NCBI GenBank assembly: GCA_902472315.1
Contig: CABRNM010000003.1
Span: 61,248-125,247, forward strand
Length of the DNA stretch: 64,000 bases
Direction: 5' to 3'
Source of the DNA: an uncultured Collinsella sp.
GTDB lineage: Bacteria > Actinomycetota > Coriobacteriia > Coriobacteriales > Coriobacteriaceae
Part shown: positions 42,008-50,050 of the stretch, piece by piece
Layout of the letters: every line of letters begins with the position of its first letter
Numbering within the stretch: the first letter of the stretch is position 1
The notes under the pieces: model-generated
Told to the model about the DNA's origin: nothing
The model's database searches: none
The model's input: the letters and a program-made list of their open reading frames with translations, nothing else
Translations under genes and position numbers: made by a program

Positions 42008-42150
42008 GTTCCGCCGTTCTACCGAACGGCGGACCAGCCGACGCTGCGCGCCGCCCAGGGCGACAATTTGTCATTCAAAAGGTAAGGCATGACCAGAAGG
42101 TCTATGCCTTGCCTTTTTCATGCCAACTTATTCGCCCTGGACGTCGCTCG
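42008..42150. repeat. 3'-end palindromic element, copy 2
   Basis: Begins at the prfA TAG with GTTCCGCCGTTCTACCGAAC palindrome (42009-42034). Outer arms GCCCAGGGCGA (42053-42063) and TCGCCCTGGAC (42132-42142) enclose the same inner block as copy 1, but the loop hairpin GGCATGACCAGAAGG..ATGCC is the exact reverse complement of the copy 1 loop. It ends with CCTTTTTC and serves as terminator. Confidence 0.8.
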
Positions 42151-42167
42151 CTCATATGACCCAATCC

Positions 42168-42431
42168 GCTGTCAAGAGCCACAATGGCCCCGCCGACCGC
42201 TTGCAATCGGTCGGCGGGGCCTGCCGTTGAACCCGTCCCGGTCCGCCCCCGGCATGTCGTCGACGCCTTCGGCTCAGTCTCATATCCGCGGATACCGCTC
42301 CGACGGCCCGCAATCCTCTCCTTCGGCGGGGTTCCCCAAGTCTGTCGACGCGGATGCGGCGGCCGCCGCGCGCACAGCGAGAACGGGGGTGTCCCCGAAG
42401 GCTGCCCGGCTCGCCGGGACGGGGGCTATGT
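42168..42431 (-). ncRNA. Candidate bridge RNA (seekRNA) region of the IS110-family element
   Basis: Non-coding, structured, and on the 3' side of the transposase, where IS1111-group elements encode their guide RNA. A strong hairpin (CCCCGCCGACCG..CGGTCGGCGGGG, 42190-42221) is visible near the element end. Whether it is transcribed and which loops carry target and donor guides cannot be told by eye. Confidence 0.3.
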
Positions 42432-43553
42432 CTATTCGCCGGCCTCCCGGCACATCGCGCCGAGTGCCCACAGCCACCTCACGAGCTCGGCGGCGGTGGC
42501 GGCGTTCGCCTTCGCCTGGGGCATGCCCCTCTCGAGCATCTCCTCGCGTCGCCGGAGCAGGCGCTCGGACCCCTTCCTCCCGTGCATCCTTATCTCGAGC
42601 GGGACGCCGCTGCCCTTGGGCATCAGCTTCGGCTGGTGGCTCGCCTGGACGTAGCTCCAGGACCCCTCGACAGCCAACCTCCTGACGAGGGCGTTGCCGG
42701 CCCCGCTGATCCCGCCGAGGCGCACGGAGTCCGCGCTCGACCTCTGCTTCGGGGCGAGGCCGAAGTAGGACGTCACCTGCCTGCCGGAGCGGAACCTCGA
42801 GAAGTCGCCGACCTCGGACGCGAAGGCGGCGGCGAGCGCGAAGCCGCACCCCTTGATCGACTGGAGCGCCTCGACCTCGGCCGAGAGGGGGCCCGCCGCG
42901 ACGGCGGCCCTGTACTCGGCGAGGAGGTCGTCGCGCGTCTCGGCGGCCGCCTCGACCTCGTTCCTCAGCGCCGCAAGCGCCCGGATGCCGCCGTCGTCGG
43001 CGGGCCGGACCTTGTCGAGCCACCTGAGGAAGCCGTACGTCCAGTACCTCCGGGGGTTTCCGGCCGGCGTCGTGCCGCCGTAGGCGTAGCCCCGGCGGGC
43101 GAGGAACGCCAGGAGCCGCTGCTTCGCCGCCGCGAGCCTCGCGGTCGCCGCGTCGTGGGCGGCGGCGAGGTCCCTGAGCCCCTCGATCTCGGGGGACGGC
43201 ACCCATACCGGGGTGACGTCGTGCGACAGTATCGCCTTGGCCATCCTGGCCGCGTCGTTGCGGTCGTTCTTGGACGAGAGGTCGGCCGCCGACCTCGGGA
43301 CCTTGGAGACGGCCGCGACGACGCAGTCGACGCCGAGCCCGGAGAGCTCCCTCTGCGGGGCGAAGCCGAGGTAGCCGCTCTCGTAGGCGGCAAGCGACGG
43401 GCCGGGGAAGCCCGACATCCACTCCGCGACCTCGCCCCAGGGGTTGCCGCGGAACCTCCTCGTCACGGCCTCGCCCGTCTCCGCGTCGAGCGCGCAGACG
43501 GTGGTGGACCTGAGGTGTACGTCCATTCCGAAGGCGGTAGAATATCTAGGCAC
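42432..43553 (-). CDS. IS110-family transposase (DEDD recombinase)
   Basis: A 373-aa enzyme. RuvC-like domain: GMDVH (first Asp), YESGY (Glu), KNDRNDA (Asp pair). C-terminal Tnp_IS116/IS110/IS902 domain with SIKGCGFALA, FGLAP and GGISGAGNALVRR, where the Ser is the likely nucleophile. No frameshift or stop, so the copy looks intact. Codon use is more GC-extreme than in neighbours, consistent with recent arrival. Confidence 0.92.
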   Translation of the reverse strand: MPRYSTAFGMDVHLRSTTVCALDAETGEAVTRRFRGNPWGEVAEWMSGFPGPSLAAYESGYLGFAPQRELSGLGVDCVVAAVSKVPRSAADLSSKNDRNDAARMAKAILSHDVTPVWVPSPEIEGLRDLAAAHDAATARLAAAKQRLLAFLARRGYAYGGTTPAGNPRRYWTYGFLRWLDKVRPADDGGIRALAALRNEVEAAAETRDDLLAEYRAAVAAGPLSAEVEALQSIKGCGFALAAAFASEVGDFSRFRSGRQVTSYFGLAPKQRSSADSVRLGGISGAGNALVRRLAVEGSWSYVQASHQPKLMPKGSGVPLEIRMHGRKGSERLLRRREEMLERGMPQAKANAATAAELVRWLWALGAMCREAGE

Positions 43554-44286
43554 GGGAGCCTCCCAACCTCGTTGCGGCGCGGCTGCGCCTCTGGCACTTC
43601 AACAACATTGTCGCAGCCCCGACCCGCGGTCACGAGCGGGGGCTCCTGTCGTTTCCGTGCCCTTGGATTGGGTCATAGTGTCTGTCCGCTCTCTACCTGC
43701 GGCGTTCTCTTGGGTAGTCATTGGGGACGTTCTTAAATGACTAGTCAAAAGGGACACTCTTGCGGCACTTGGCAGTTGGGGACGCTCCTTTTGTGCCGGC
43801 AGTTGGGGACTGTCCCTAAAGGCCGGCAGATGGGGACGGTCCTTTGTGGCTGGCTGTGAAGGCTGTCCCTGACAGCTAGTCGTTTAAGAACGTCCCCAAT
43901 GACTAGGTCGGGCACATTGCTTTGTGAGTTTATTCAATCTTCTTTAATAGCAATTAAGTTGTTTATCTGCTTAAATTTACTTATCATTTTTAAAAATAAT
44001 GCTCGAAAAATCGTCCAAGAAGTCGCGGGGTGATTTTTGACGCGTCGCGCGTCAAGCGATGTGGCAAGCGTTTGGTTAGATATTGGTCAGTTTTGGGGCA
44101 ACCTTGCCAAAAGCTTGACGAATGCAAATCTAGACGTCGGCGAATGAACACTTTGAGCGAGCCCGGTGCAAAATTCTGGGCTGATTCTCGATAATCGCCT
44201 CCAATCGTCCCTTGCCAAGCGCTGGCCTCGCGTACAATCTGCTCCGACATTCGCGCGCCGCCCGGCGCTTAAGAGGGGAGGACCCC
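43554..44286. repeat. 733-bp spacer: IS end, tandem GGGGAC repeats, AT-rich island
   Basis: After the IS end, a palindromic element spans about 43714-43907. Its outer arms are AGTCATTGGGGACGTTCTTA (from 43716) and the complement ending at 43905. Inside are three units of 27-bp period beginning GGCAG(T/A)TGGGGAC (43771, 43798, 43825). 43930-44010 is strikingly AT-rich. The rest leads into prmC and has a TACAAT box about 50 bp before its start. No gene seen. Confidence 0.65.
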
Positions 44287-45537
44287 ATGGCAAACGAGAT
44301 CTGGACCATCAAGCGTTGTCTCGAGTGGACCAAGGAGTACCTGGCCGAGCGCGGCGAGGAACACCCCCGTCTTTCTGCCGAATGGCTGCTGTGCGCAGCC
44401 ACGGGTCTGGCACGCATCGACTTATATATGCGCATGGACGAGACGCTCGATGCGGCGCAGCTCGAGACCATGCATGCGGCGGTCGTCCGCCGCGCCAAGG
44501 GCGAGCCGCTGCAGTACATCACCGGCAGCACGCAGTTCCGCATGATCGACGTCGCATGCGCCCCCGGTGTGCTCATTCCGCGTCCCGAGACCGAGATGCT
44601 CGTCGAGGAAGTCCTCAATTATCTGGATGCCGAGGTGCTGAGCCCCGAGGCTGCTGCCCGTCAGCGCGTTGAGCTGCCCTGGAACGATGAAGTCGAGCAA
44701 GCGCGCAAGGCCGAAGTCGCATTGGCCGACGAGCGAGCGACGGCCGAGCGCCGTGCCGCCAACCTCACGGCTGCCGACGAGGCGGCGTTGGGTAGCGATG
44801 TGTTGGGCAGTCGTGCCTATGCCGAAGAACTGGCCGACCGCGAGGCCGAGGAAGCCGCCACGCAGACAGCAGAAGCCGAAGCCGCGGAAGCCGCCGAACC
44901 CGAGCTCGACGAATACGGCATCGCCATCGAGGGCGCCGACCAGGAGATGGCTTCAGCTCAGGATGCCGCCTCGCCCGCGCCGGTCGAGCCCCGTATCGCC
45001 CGCGTTCTCGAGGTCGGTTGCGGCACAGGCTGCATCTCGCTCTCCCTTGCCTGGGAGCGCCGCGGCCACGTCACCTGCACCGCCACCGATATCGAGCCGC
45101 GCGCCATCGATCTGGCCACCAAAAACCGCGATGCCCTCGGCCTCACGGCAGATGAGGTTGCCTTTAGCCTCACCAACCTGGTGAGTTCCATTCCCCGCGA
45201 AGAGTGGGGCACCTTTGACGTGCTCGTTTCCAACCCGCCTTACATTCCGACCGACGTCATGCGCTCGCTGCCGCACGAGGTTAAGGACTTCGAGCCCGAT
45301 TTGGCGCTCGAGGGCGGCGCCGACGGCCTCGATATCTTCCGCCGCCTGCTCAATGCGGCGCCCTATATGCTGCGCGCCGGCGGCCTGTTTGCCTGCGAGC
45401 TCTACGAGGGCGCCCTCGATGCCGCGGCCGAGCTCTGTCGCCAGGCGGGTCTCTCGGACGTGCGCATCGTCCGCGACCTCACCGATCGTCCCCGCATCGT
45501 CCGAGCCATCGTCACCGAGCCCAAACAGCGCCAGTAA
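44287..45537 (+). CDS. prmC: Release factor glutamine methyltransferase PrmC with a large insertion
   Basis: A 416-aa protein against about 280 for the family. The N-terminal helical domain (1-100) has RPETEMLVEEVL, the SAM domain begins VLEVGCGTGCISLSL near residue 240 and SNPPYIPTD near 315 holds the catalytic NPPY. Residues ~117-238 are an extra acidic, Ala/Glu-rich stretch inserted between the hinge and the SAM domain, in frame. It methylates the GGQ Gln of RF1/RF2 using SAM. Start ATG 44287 with GGGGAGGACCCC. Normally next to prfA; here an IS element separates them. Confidence 0.92.
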   Translation: MANEIWTIKRCLEWTKEYLAERGEEHPRLSAEWLLCAATGLARIDLYMRMDETLDAAQLETMHAAVVRRAKGEPLQYITGSTQFRMIDVACAPGVLIPRPETEMLVEEVLNYLDAEVLSPEAAARQRVELPWNDEVEQARKAEVALADERATAERRAANLTAADEAALGSDVLGSRAYAEELADREAEEAATQTAEAEAAEAAEPELDEYGIAIEGADQEMASAQDAASPAPVEPRIARVLEVGCGTGCISLSLAWERRGHVTCTATDIEPRAIDLATKNRDALGLTADEVAFSLTNLVSSIPREEWGTFDVLVSNPPYIPTDVMRSLPHEVKDFEPDLALEGGADGLDIFRRLLNAAPYMLRAGGLFACELYEGALDAAAELCRQAGLSDVRIVRDLTDRPRIVRAIVTEPKQRQ

Positions 45538-45551
45538 TATTTATTAACTGG

Positions 45552-45580
45552 TTAGCAAAAATTATAAATTAGTTTATAAT
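45552..45580 (+). promoter_or_regulatory. hicAB promoter and operator
   Basis: TTAGCA, 17 nt, TATAAT. A perfect palindrome ATTATAAA-TTAG-TTTATAAT (45561-45580) covers the spacer and the -10 box, a typical autoregulatory HicB site. AT-rich in a GC-rich genome. Confidence 0.6.
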
Positions 45581-45605
45581 TAGGACGGCTGAAAGAGGTC
45601 GGCCC

Positions 45606-45791
45606 ATGCAACCTCCTACCTTTCGGGAAATCATTGCCCTACTCAAGCACGATGGATTCGTGGAGGTCGCGCAAGTCGGTAGTCATGCTAAGCATGTTTC
45701 TGGTGACCGTGTTGTCACCGCGAACGGCTCTGGTGGTGATCGACCAAAGAAGGGCACGTGGGCAAGTATTCGTCGCCAAGCTGGATGGTAG
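45606..45791 (+). CDS. hicA: HicA-family toxin (mRNA interferase)
   Basis: A 61-aa protein of the double-stranded-RNA-binding-like HicA fold. TFREIIALLKHDGFV, GSH with the catalytic His27, and KKGTWASIRRQAGW match the family order (GSHxxF ... KGT ... ILKQAG). It cleaves mRNA when free of antitoxin. It is 11 bp upstream of hicB. Start ATG after GAAAGAGGTCGGCCC. Confidence 0.85.
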   Translation: MQPPTFREIIALLKHDGFVEVAQVGSHAKHVSGDRVVTANGSGGDRPKKGTWASIRRQAGW

Positions 45792-45802
45792 CTGGAGGCA
45801 AA

Positions 45803-46249
45803 ATGAGGCAGCGATTTACCTATGACTGCGTTCTCATAAAAGAAGACGACGGTTACTGCGCTAGCTTCCCGCAGATTCCTGGCACCTTTGCCGATGGCGA
45901 CACGCGCGAAGAAGCGATTGCCCATGCCACCGAGGCACTGATGGCGTTTTTGGCCGACGACCTCAACAACGGTTTGACTCCGGCAGGGTACGAACGCTCG
46001 GCCGAGGTCGTGGCCCTTTCAGTCGAAATCGACCACGATGACGCTCGGGAAGCGGCGTGCCGAACATTTAAAGACGCAGCGCTGGACCTCAAAGTCTCCG
46101 CTTCGCGGATTACCGCGCTGGTCAAAGCAGGAAAGCTCGATGTTGAACTCGTCGACGGCCGTCGGATGATAACGATAGACAGCATCGAGCGCTACGCCGC
46201 CCAAGAACGCCACGCCGGCAGGCCAAAGAAGTTCGTCGCAGTCCAATAA
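45803..46249 (+). CDS. hicB: HicB-family antitoxin
   Basis: A 148-aa partner of HicA. The N-terminal degenerate RNase H-like domain (YDCVLIKEDDGYCASFPQIP, then GTFADGDTREEAIAHATEAL) binds the toxin. The C-terminal ~50 residues (VSASRITALVKAGKLDVELV) look like a DNA-binding helix-turn-helix for autorepression. ATG 45803 follows GGAGGCAAA. The pair sits between prmC and tsaC, probably acquired. Confidence 0.85.
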   Translation: MRQRFTYDCVLIKEDDGYCASFPQIPGTFADGDTREEAIAHATEALMAFLADDLNNGLTPAGYERSAEVVALSVEIDHDDAREAACRTFKDAALDLKVSASRITALVKAGKLDVELVDGRRMITIDSIERYAAQERHAGRPKKFVAVQ

Positions 46250-46383
46250 CCCCCTCACTTTCACCGACTACTAGAGCCGCTCACCAAACCAACATGCGCT
46301 CTGGGCAAATAGGTTGAACGTTTCGTGCGAGAATGCCCCACAGTAAATAAACTTGCACCAGAGCGTAAGGGGCTGGCATACAC

Positions 46384-47127
46384 ATGCAGACGGTCTATCG
46401 GGTATTCGAGGGAACGCGTGAGCCGCATCGGCTCGCCGTCGAGCGTACGGCCGAGCTACTCGGTCGCGGTGGCCTGGCGCTTATTCCAACCGAGACGGTC
46501 TACGGTGTCGCCGTGGCAGTCAACGCCTTCTCGGATGCCGTTCCACAAGATACAAGTGAACCTCTGCCGTGGCCGCGCGATCCGCAGGCCACCGTCAACG
46601 GCGCCGCGGTCCCCGCACTCGGTACCGGCTATCGTCGTATCTTTACCCTCAAGCAGCGCGAGCTCACGCAAACGGTTGCCTGGCTGGTTGATGATGCCGA
46701 GGCACTCGATCGCTATGGCGTGGATATCCCTCATGAGGCCCGCGCGCTTGCCCAACGATGCTGGCCGGGCGCCCTGACTATCGTGGTCAAGGTAGCCCCC
46801 TGCGTGCCGACCTTTATGCGCGCTGCCGACGACACCGTGGCCCTGCGCGCTTCGGCCTCTCCTGTGGTGCAGGCGCTCATCCGCGCCTGCGGCAGTCCGC
46901 TTGCCTGCACCAGCGCCAATACGCACGGCGCGCCCGCGCCGGCAAGCTTTGCCGACGTTGAGGACCGCATTCTGGAGGGGGTCGATGTGGCCGTCGACGC
47001 GGGCGAGACCCCGTGCCGCGACGCTTCGACCATCGTGACGTTTAAGCATGGCGAGCTTCAGATCCTGCGCCAAGGCGCGCTTCCCGCATCAGAGATCGAG
47101 CGGGTTCTGTCCGACCCGATGCAATAG
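46384..47127 (+). CDS. tsaC: L-threonylcarbamoyladenylate synthase (TsaC/Sua5)
   Basis: A 247-aa YrdC-fold enzyme that makes threonylcarbamoyl-AMP from Thr, bicarbonate and ATP for t6A37 in tRNA. PTETVYGVAV near residue 36, FTLKQRELTQ (K-x-R site), CWPGALTIVV, VALRASASP and SANTHGAPAPAS are visible. About 35 extra residues (roughly 50-85) lie between PTETVYG and the KxR motif. Length shows no C-terminal Sua5 domain. Follows hicAB and overlaps nothing; glpK starts 13 bp later. Confidence 0.9.
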   Translation: MQTVYRVFEGTREPHRLAVERTAELLGRGGLALIPTETVYGVAVAVNAFSDAVPQDTSEPLPWPRDPQATVNGAAVPALGTGYRRIFTLKQRELTQTVAWLVDDAEALDRYGVDIPHEARALAQRCWPGALTIVVKVAPCVPTFMRAADDTVALRASASPVVQALIRACGSPLACTSANTHGAPAPASFADVEDRILEGVDVAVDAGETPCRDASTIVTFKHGELQILRQGALPASEIERVLSDPMQ

Positions 47128-47140
47128 AAAGGTGTAAGCG

Positions 47141-48682
47141 ATGTCGTTGAATCTGGGCAGCCTGGGCATGGAAGATGCCTCGTTTAGCTTTGGCGGTTCC
47201 TACATCATGGCGCTCGACTGCGGCACCACCTCGGTGCTCGCGACCATCGTCGACGAGTACGGCTGCATCGTCGCCCAGGCGCGTCGTAGCGTCAAAACCA
47301 GCTTCCCGTGCCCCGGCTGGGTGGAGCAGGATCCCACGGAGGTGCTTGCCAGCCAGATCGGCGTGATGATGGAGGTCCAGTTTAAGAGCGGCATCCATTC
47401 CGATCGCATCGCCGCCATCGGTATCTCCAACCAGCGCGAGACCACGGTGGTGTGGGACCGCATAAGCGGCCAACCCATCTATAACGCCATCGTGTGGCAA
47501 TGCCGTCGCACCGCACCTCTGATCGACGAGCTGGTCGAGCAGGGCTGCGAGGAGCTGGTGCGTTCCCGTACCGGCCTTACGCTCGACCCGTATTTCTCGG
47601 CCTCCAAGGTGCAGTGGATTCTCGACAACGTTGACGGCGCACGCGAGAGCGCGGCGGCGGGCGACCTCATGTTTGGCACCATCGATACCTGGCTCATCTA
47701 CAACCTCACCGGCGGCCAAACCTTTGCCACCGACTACACCAATGCCAGCCGCACAGCGCTCTTCAATATTCATACGCTGGACTGGGACGATGACCTGCTG
47801 GCGCTCTTCGACATCCCGCGTGCCATGATGCCCGAGGTCCGTTGGAGCGCCGGTGACTACGGCCGCGTCGCGAGCGACATCATGACCAACATGCCGCCCA
47901 TCATGGGTGTGGCGGGCGACCAGCAGGCGTCGCTGTTCGGTCACTGCTGCTTCCATCCCGGCCAGACCAAAAACACCTATGGCACGGGCTGCTTTATGCT
48001 CATGAACACCGGCGACGAGATCGTCGAATCCAAGAATGGCCTGGTCTCCACCATCGGTATCGCTGCGAACGGCAAGGTCAGCTATGCGCTCGAGGGTTCT
48101 ATTTTTGCCGCCGGCTCAACGATGAACTGGCTGCGCGACAACATGGGCGTTATCTCCAACGTATCCGAATCGGCACGGCTCGCCTCCTCGATCAGCGACA
48201 ACGAGGGATGCTACTTTGTCCCCGCTTTTGCGGGCTTGGGTGCACCTTGGTGGGACGCGCACGCCCGCGGCATCGTATGCGGTCTGACCGGCGCCTCGAG
48301 TCGCGCGACCATCGTGCGTGCCGCTTGCGAGTCCATGGCCTATCAGAGCTATGACGTGCTGCGTGCCATGGAGCAGGACGTGGGTCTTTCGATCGAGCGC
48401 CTGTCCGTCGATGGCGGCGCCTCGCGCAACGAGTTCATCATGCAGTTCCAGGCAGACTTGCTGGATATCCCCGTACTGCAATGTGAGTCGGTGGAGACAA
48501 CGGCGATCGGTGCCGCGTATCTGGCGGGTCTTGCGGTTGGGTATTGGGAGGATCTGGAGGAGCTGGAGCAAAACGCCCAGATCGTTAAGACGTTCCACCC
48601 CCATATGTCCGTTGAGCGTCGCGAGCACAACCTGGACGGTTGGCACGATGCGGTCAGGCGTTCGCTCAGCGCCGCTCAATAG
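47141..48682 (+). CDS. glpK: Glycerol kinase
   Basis: A 513-aa FGGY kinase. ALDCGTTSVLATIVDE (phosphate 1 motif, near residue 24), GWVEQDP, SNQRETTVVWD, WQCRRTA, TYGTGCFML (phosphate 2) and VDGGASRNEFIMQFQADLL (FGGY signature region) are complete. It makes sn-glycerol 3-phosphate with ATP. An extra ~20 residues precede the catalytic core. Gap to tsaC is 13 bp with AAAGGTGTAAGCG as ribosome site, so they are probably co-transcribed. FGGY kinases for other polyols are close, but GNQRET/WQxRRT favours glycerol. Confidence 0.88.
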   Translation: MSLNLGSLGMEDASFSFGGSYIMALDCGTTSVLATIVDEYGCIVAQARRSVKTSFPCPGWVEQDPTEVLASQIGVMMEVQFKSGIHSDRIAAIGISNQRETTVVWDRISGQPIYNAIVWQCRRTAPLIDELVEQGCEELVRSRTGLTLDPYFSASKVQWILDNVDGARESAAAGDLMFGTIDTWLIYNLTGGQTFATDYTNASRTALFNIHTLDWDDDLLALFDIPRAMMPEVRWSAGDYGRVASDIMTNMPPIMGVAGDQQASLFGHCCFHPGQTKNTYGTGCFMLMNTGDEIVESKNGLVSTIGIAANGKVSYALEGSIFAAGSTMNWLRDNMGVISNVSESARLASSISDNEGCYFVPAFAGLGAPWWDAHARGIVCGLTGASSRATIVRAACESMAYQSYDVLRAMEQDVGLSIERLSVDGGASRNEFIMQFQADLLDIPVLQCESVETTAIGAAYLAGLAVGYWEDLEELEQNAQIVKTFHPHMSVERREHNLDGWHDAVRRSLSAAQ

Positions 48683-48804
48683 GGCTGCGACGGGGCACTC
48701 GATACAACAAACCGCTAAACTTATGCATGGCGGGCGGCGGCAACATCGCTGTGCGTCATGTCAGCAAGGTCGTTTTGCGGCCGCAACGAAAGGGGCATCA
48801 ACCC

Positions 48805-49452
48805 ATGACCGTTACCTACGATGCGTCCCGCGTGACGCTTGTCGACCATCCGCTCGTCCAGCACAAGTTGTCGATCCTGCGCGATAAGTCGACCGGCACC
48901 AACCAGTTCCGCCAACTCGTACGCGAGCTCGCGCTTTTTGACGGCTACGAGGCCATGCGCGACCTGCCCATGGAGGATGTCGAAGTCGAGACTCCCATCA
49001 CCACTGCCACGTTTAAGCAGCTTGCCGGCAAGAAGCTCGCCATCGTCCCCATTTTGCGCGCGGGCCTTGGAATGGTCGATGGCATCCTCGACCTGGTGCC
49101 CTCTGCCCGCGTGGGCCACATTGGCATGGAGCGCGACGAGGTCACCCACGAGCCGCATGAGTATTACTGCAAGATGCCCAAGGATATCGACCAGCGTATC
49201 TGCCTGGTCGTCGATCCCATGCTCGCCACGGGCGGTTCTGCCGAGATGGCTATCAGCTATCTGCGCGAGCGCGGTGTCAAGGACATCCGCATGCTGTGCA
49301 TCGTCGCGGCCCCCGAGGGCCTCAAGTCGCTGACCGAGAAAGACCCCGACGTGCATATCTATACCTGCGCCATTGACGACCACCTCAACGAGGCCGCCTA
49401 CATCGTCCCCGGCCTGGGCGATGCCGGCGACCGCATCTACGGCACGCTGTAG
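48805..49452 (+). CDS. upp: Uracil phosphoribosyltransferase
   Basis: A 215-aa salvage enzyme forming UMP from uracil and PRPP. VDHPLVQHKLSILRDKST at the N-terminus, ILRAGLGMVDGIL, CLVVDPMLATGGSAEMAI (PRPP loop) and PGLGDAGDRIYGTL at the C-terminus are textbook. ATG 48805 follows GAAAGGGGCATCAACCC; an open frame further upstream overlaps glpK and has no support. Location just before atp genes is common in Gram-positives. Confidence 0.95.
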   Translation: MTVTYDASRVTLVDHPLVQHKLSILRDKSTGTNQFRQLVRELALFDGYEAMRDLPMEDVEVETPITTATFKQLAGKKLAIVPILRAGLGMVDGILDLVPSARVGHIGMERDEVTHEPHEYYCKMPKDIDQRICLVVDPMLATGGSAEMAISYLRERGVKDIRMLCIVAAPEGLKSLTEKDPDVHIYTCAIDDHLNEAAYIVPGLGDAGDRIYGTL

Positions 49453-49453
49453 T

Positions 49454-49556
49454 CTCTGGGCCAAACCGGCTAACGTCGAAAATACGAAGAAACGGTGCGC
49501 GCGGACAAATAAAAGGCGACCGCGCGCACTCCTGTTAACGGACGTTTAGCCCAGAG
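49454..49556. terminator. Nested hairpin after upp
   Basis: Outer arms CTCTGGGC (49454-49461) and GCCCAGAG (49549-49556), inner arms GTGCGCGCGG (49495-49504) and CCGCGCGCAC (49520-49529). Lies between upp and the atp promoter. No long T-run. Confidence 0.5.
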
Positions 49557-49645
49557 GGGTTCGCGAAAAAACGTATTACCGTACCTGCGGCATAAAGAAG
49601 GTCTTAAGAAAACGAACAGGTGCGTATTAACCGATGCTTTTTCGG

Positions 49646-49673
49646 TTGTACTTTAGCGATTGGCTCGTACAAT
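49646..49673 (+). promoter_or_regulatory. Candidate atp operon promoter
   Basis: TTGTAC, 16 nt, TACAAT about 63 bp before atpI. The -10 box is good (5/6), the -35 box weak. Confidence 0.4.
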
Positions 49674-49735
49674 AGTCACCAATGTTTGGCGGGAACTGTT
49701 CTGGGAAGCGTTAAAAGAAGAAAGTGAGGACGCCA

Positions 49736-50047
49736 GTGTTTCAGATAGCCGATCTGCTCGCTATCGTTGCAGGCGCCATCGCGGGCGCAATTGCCTTCCT
49801 TCCCTTTGTTTTTACGCTCAAGCCGGTTCTTGACGATAAGCAGAATGCGGACATGCTCAAGGGCATGGTGAGTCTGGCGGTCTCGGCGGTCGCCCTGCTC
49901 GTCTTTACCTTGGTTGTGTTTGCGTTGTTCGGAGAGGCATTTCGCATGTTCCTCCTGGGCGAGGCGATCGGCTTCGTGGTCTTTATGGCCGCCTGCACGG
50001 TTCGCGTCGCCAAGGCGCTGCGAGATCCTCATGAGGTCGAAAGGTAA
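49736..50047 (+). CDS. atpI: ATP synthase subunit I (AtpI-like)
   Basis: A 103-aa protein with four hydrophobic helices, first of the atp operon, the position and length expected for AtpI, which helps c-ring assembly. Weakly conserved, so called mostly by context. GTG 49736 has GAGGA 6 nt ahead; GTG 49724 in frame lies inside that ribosome site. Confidence 0.75.
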   Translation: MFQIADLLAIVAGAIAGAIAFLPFVFTLKPVLDDKQNADMLKGMVSLAVSAVALLVFTLVVFALFGEAFRMFLLGEAIGFVVFMAACTVRVAKALRDPHEVER

Positions 50048-50050
50048 GTC

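Larger units (their letters stand above)
42155..43677 (-). mobile_element. IS110-family insertion sequence (IS1111-like ends)
   Basis: Perfect 13-bp inverted ends TATGACCCAATCC (42155-42167) and GGATTGGGTCATA (43665-43677) bracket one transposase gene, 277 bp of non-coding DNA 3' of it and about 120 bp 5' of it. It interrupts the usual prfA-prmC neighbourhood, directly beside the copy 2 palindromic element. The ends are defined by eye from the inverted repeats; true tips may differ by a few bases. Confidence 0.8.

Noticed and set aside
42354..43736. Large plus-strand frame across the IS element
   Set aside because: Shadow of the transposase; Arg/Gly-rich composition with no motif.
43771..43850. 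Regular 27-bp repeats as a CRISPR array
   Set aside because: Units are contiguous and imperfect with no spacers, and there are no cas genes in the window.
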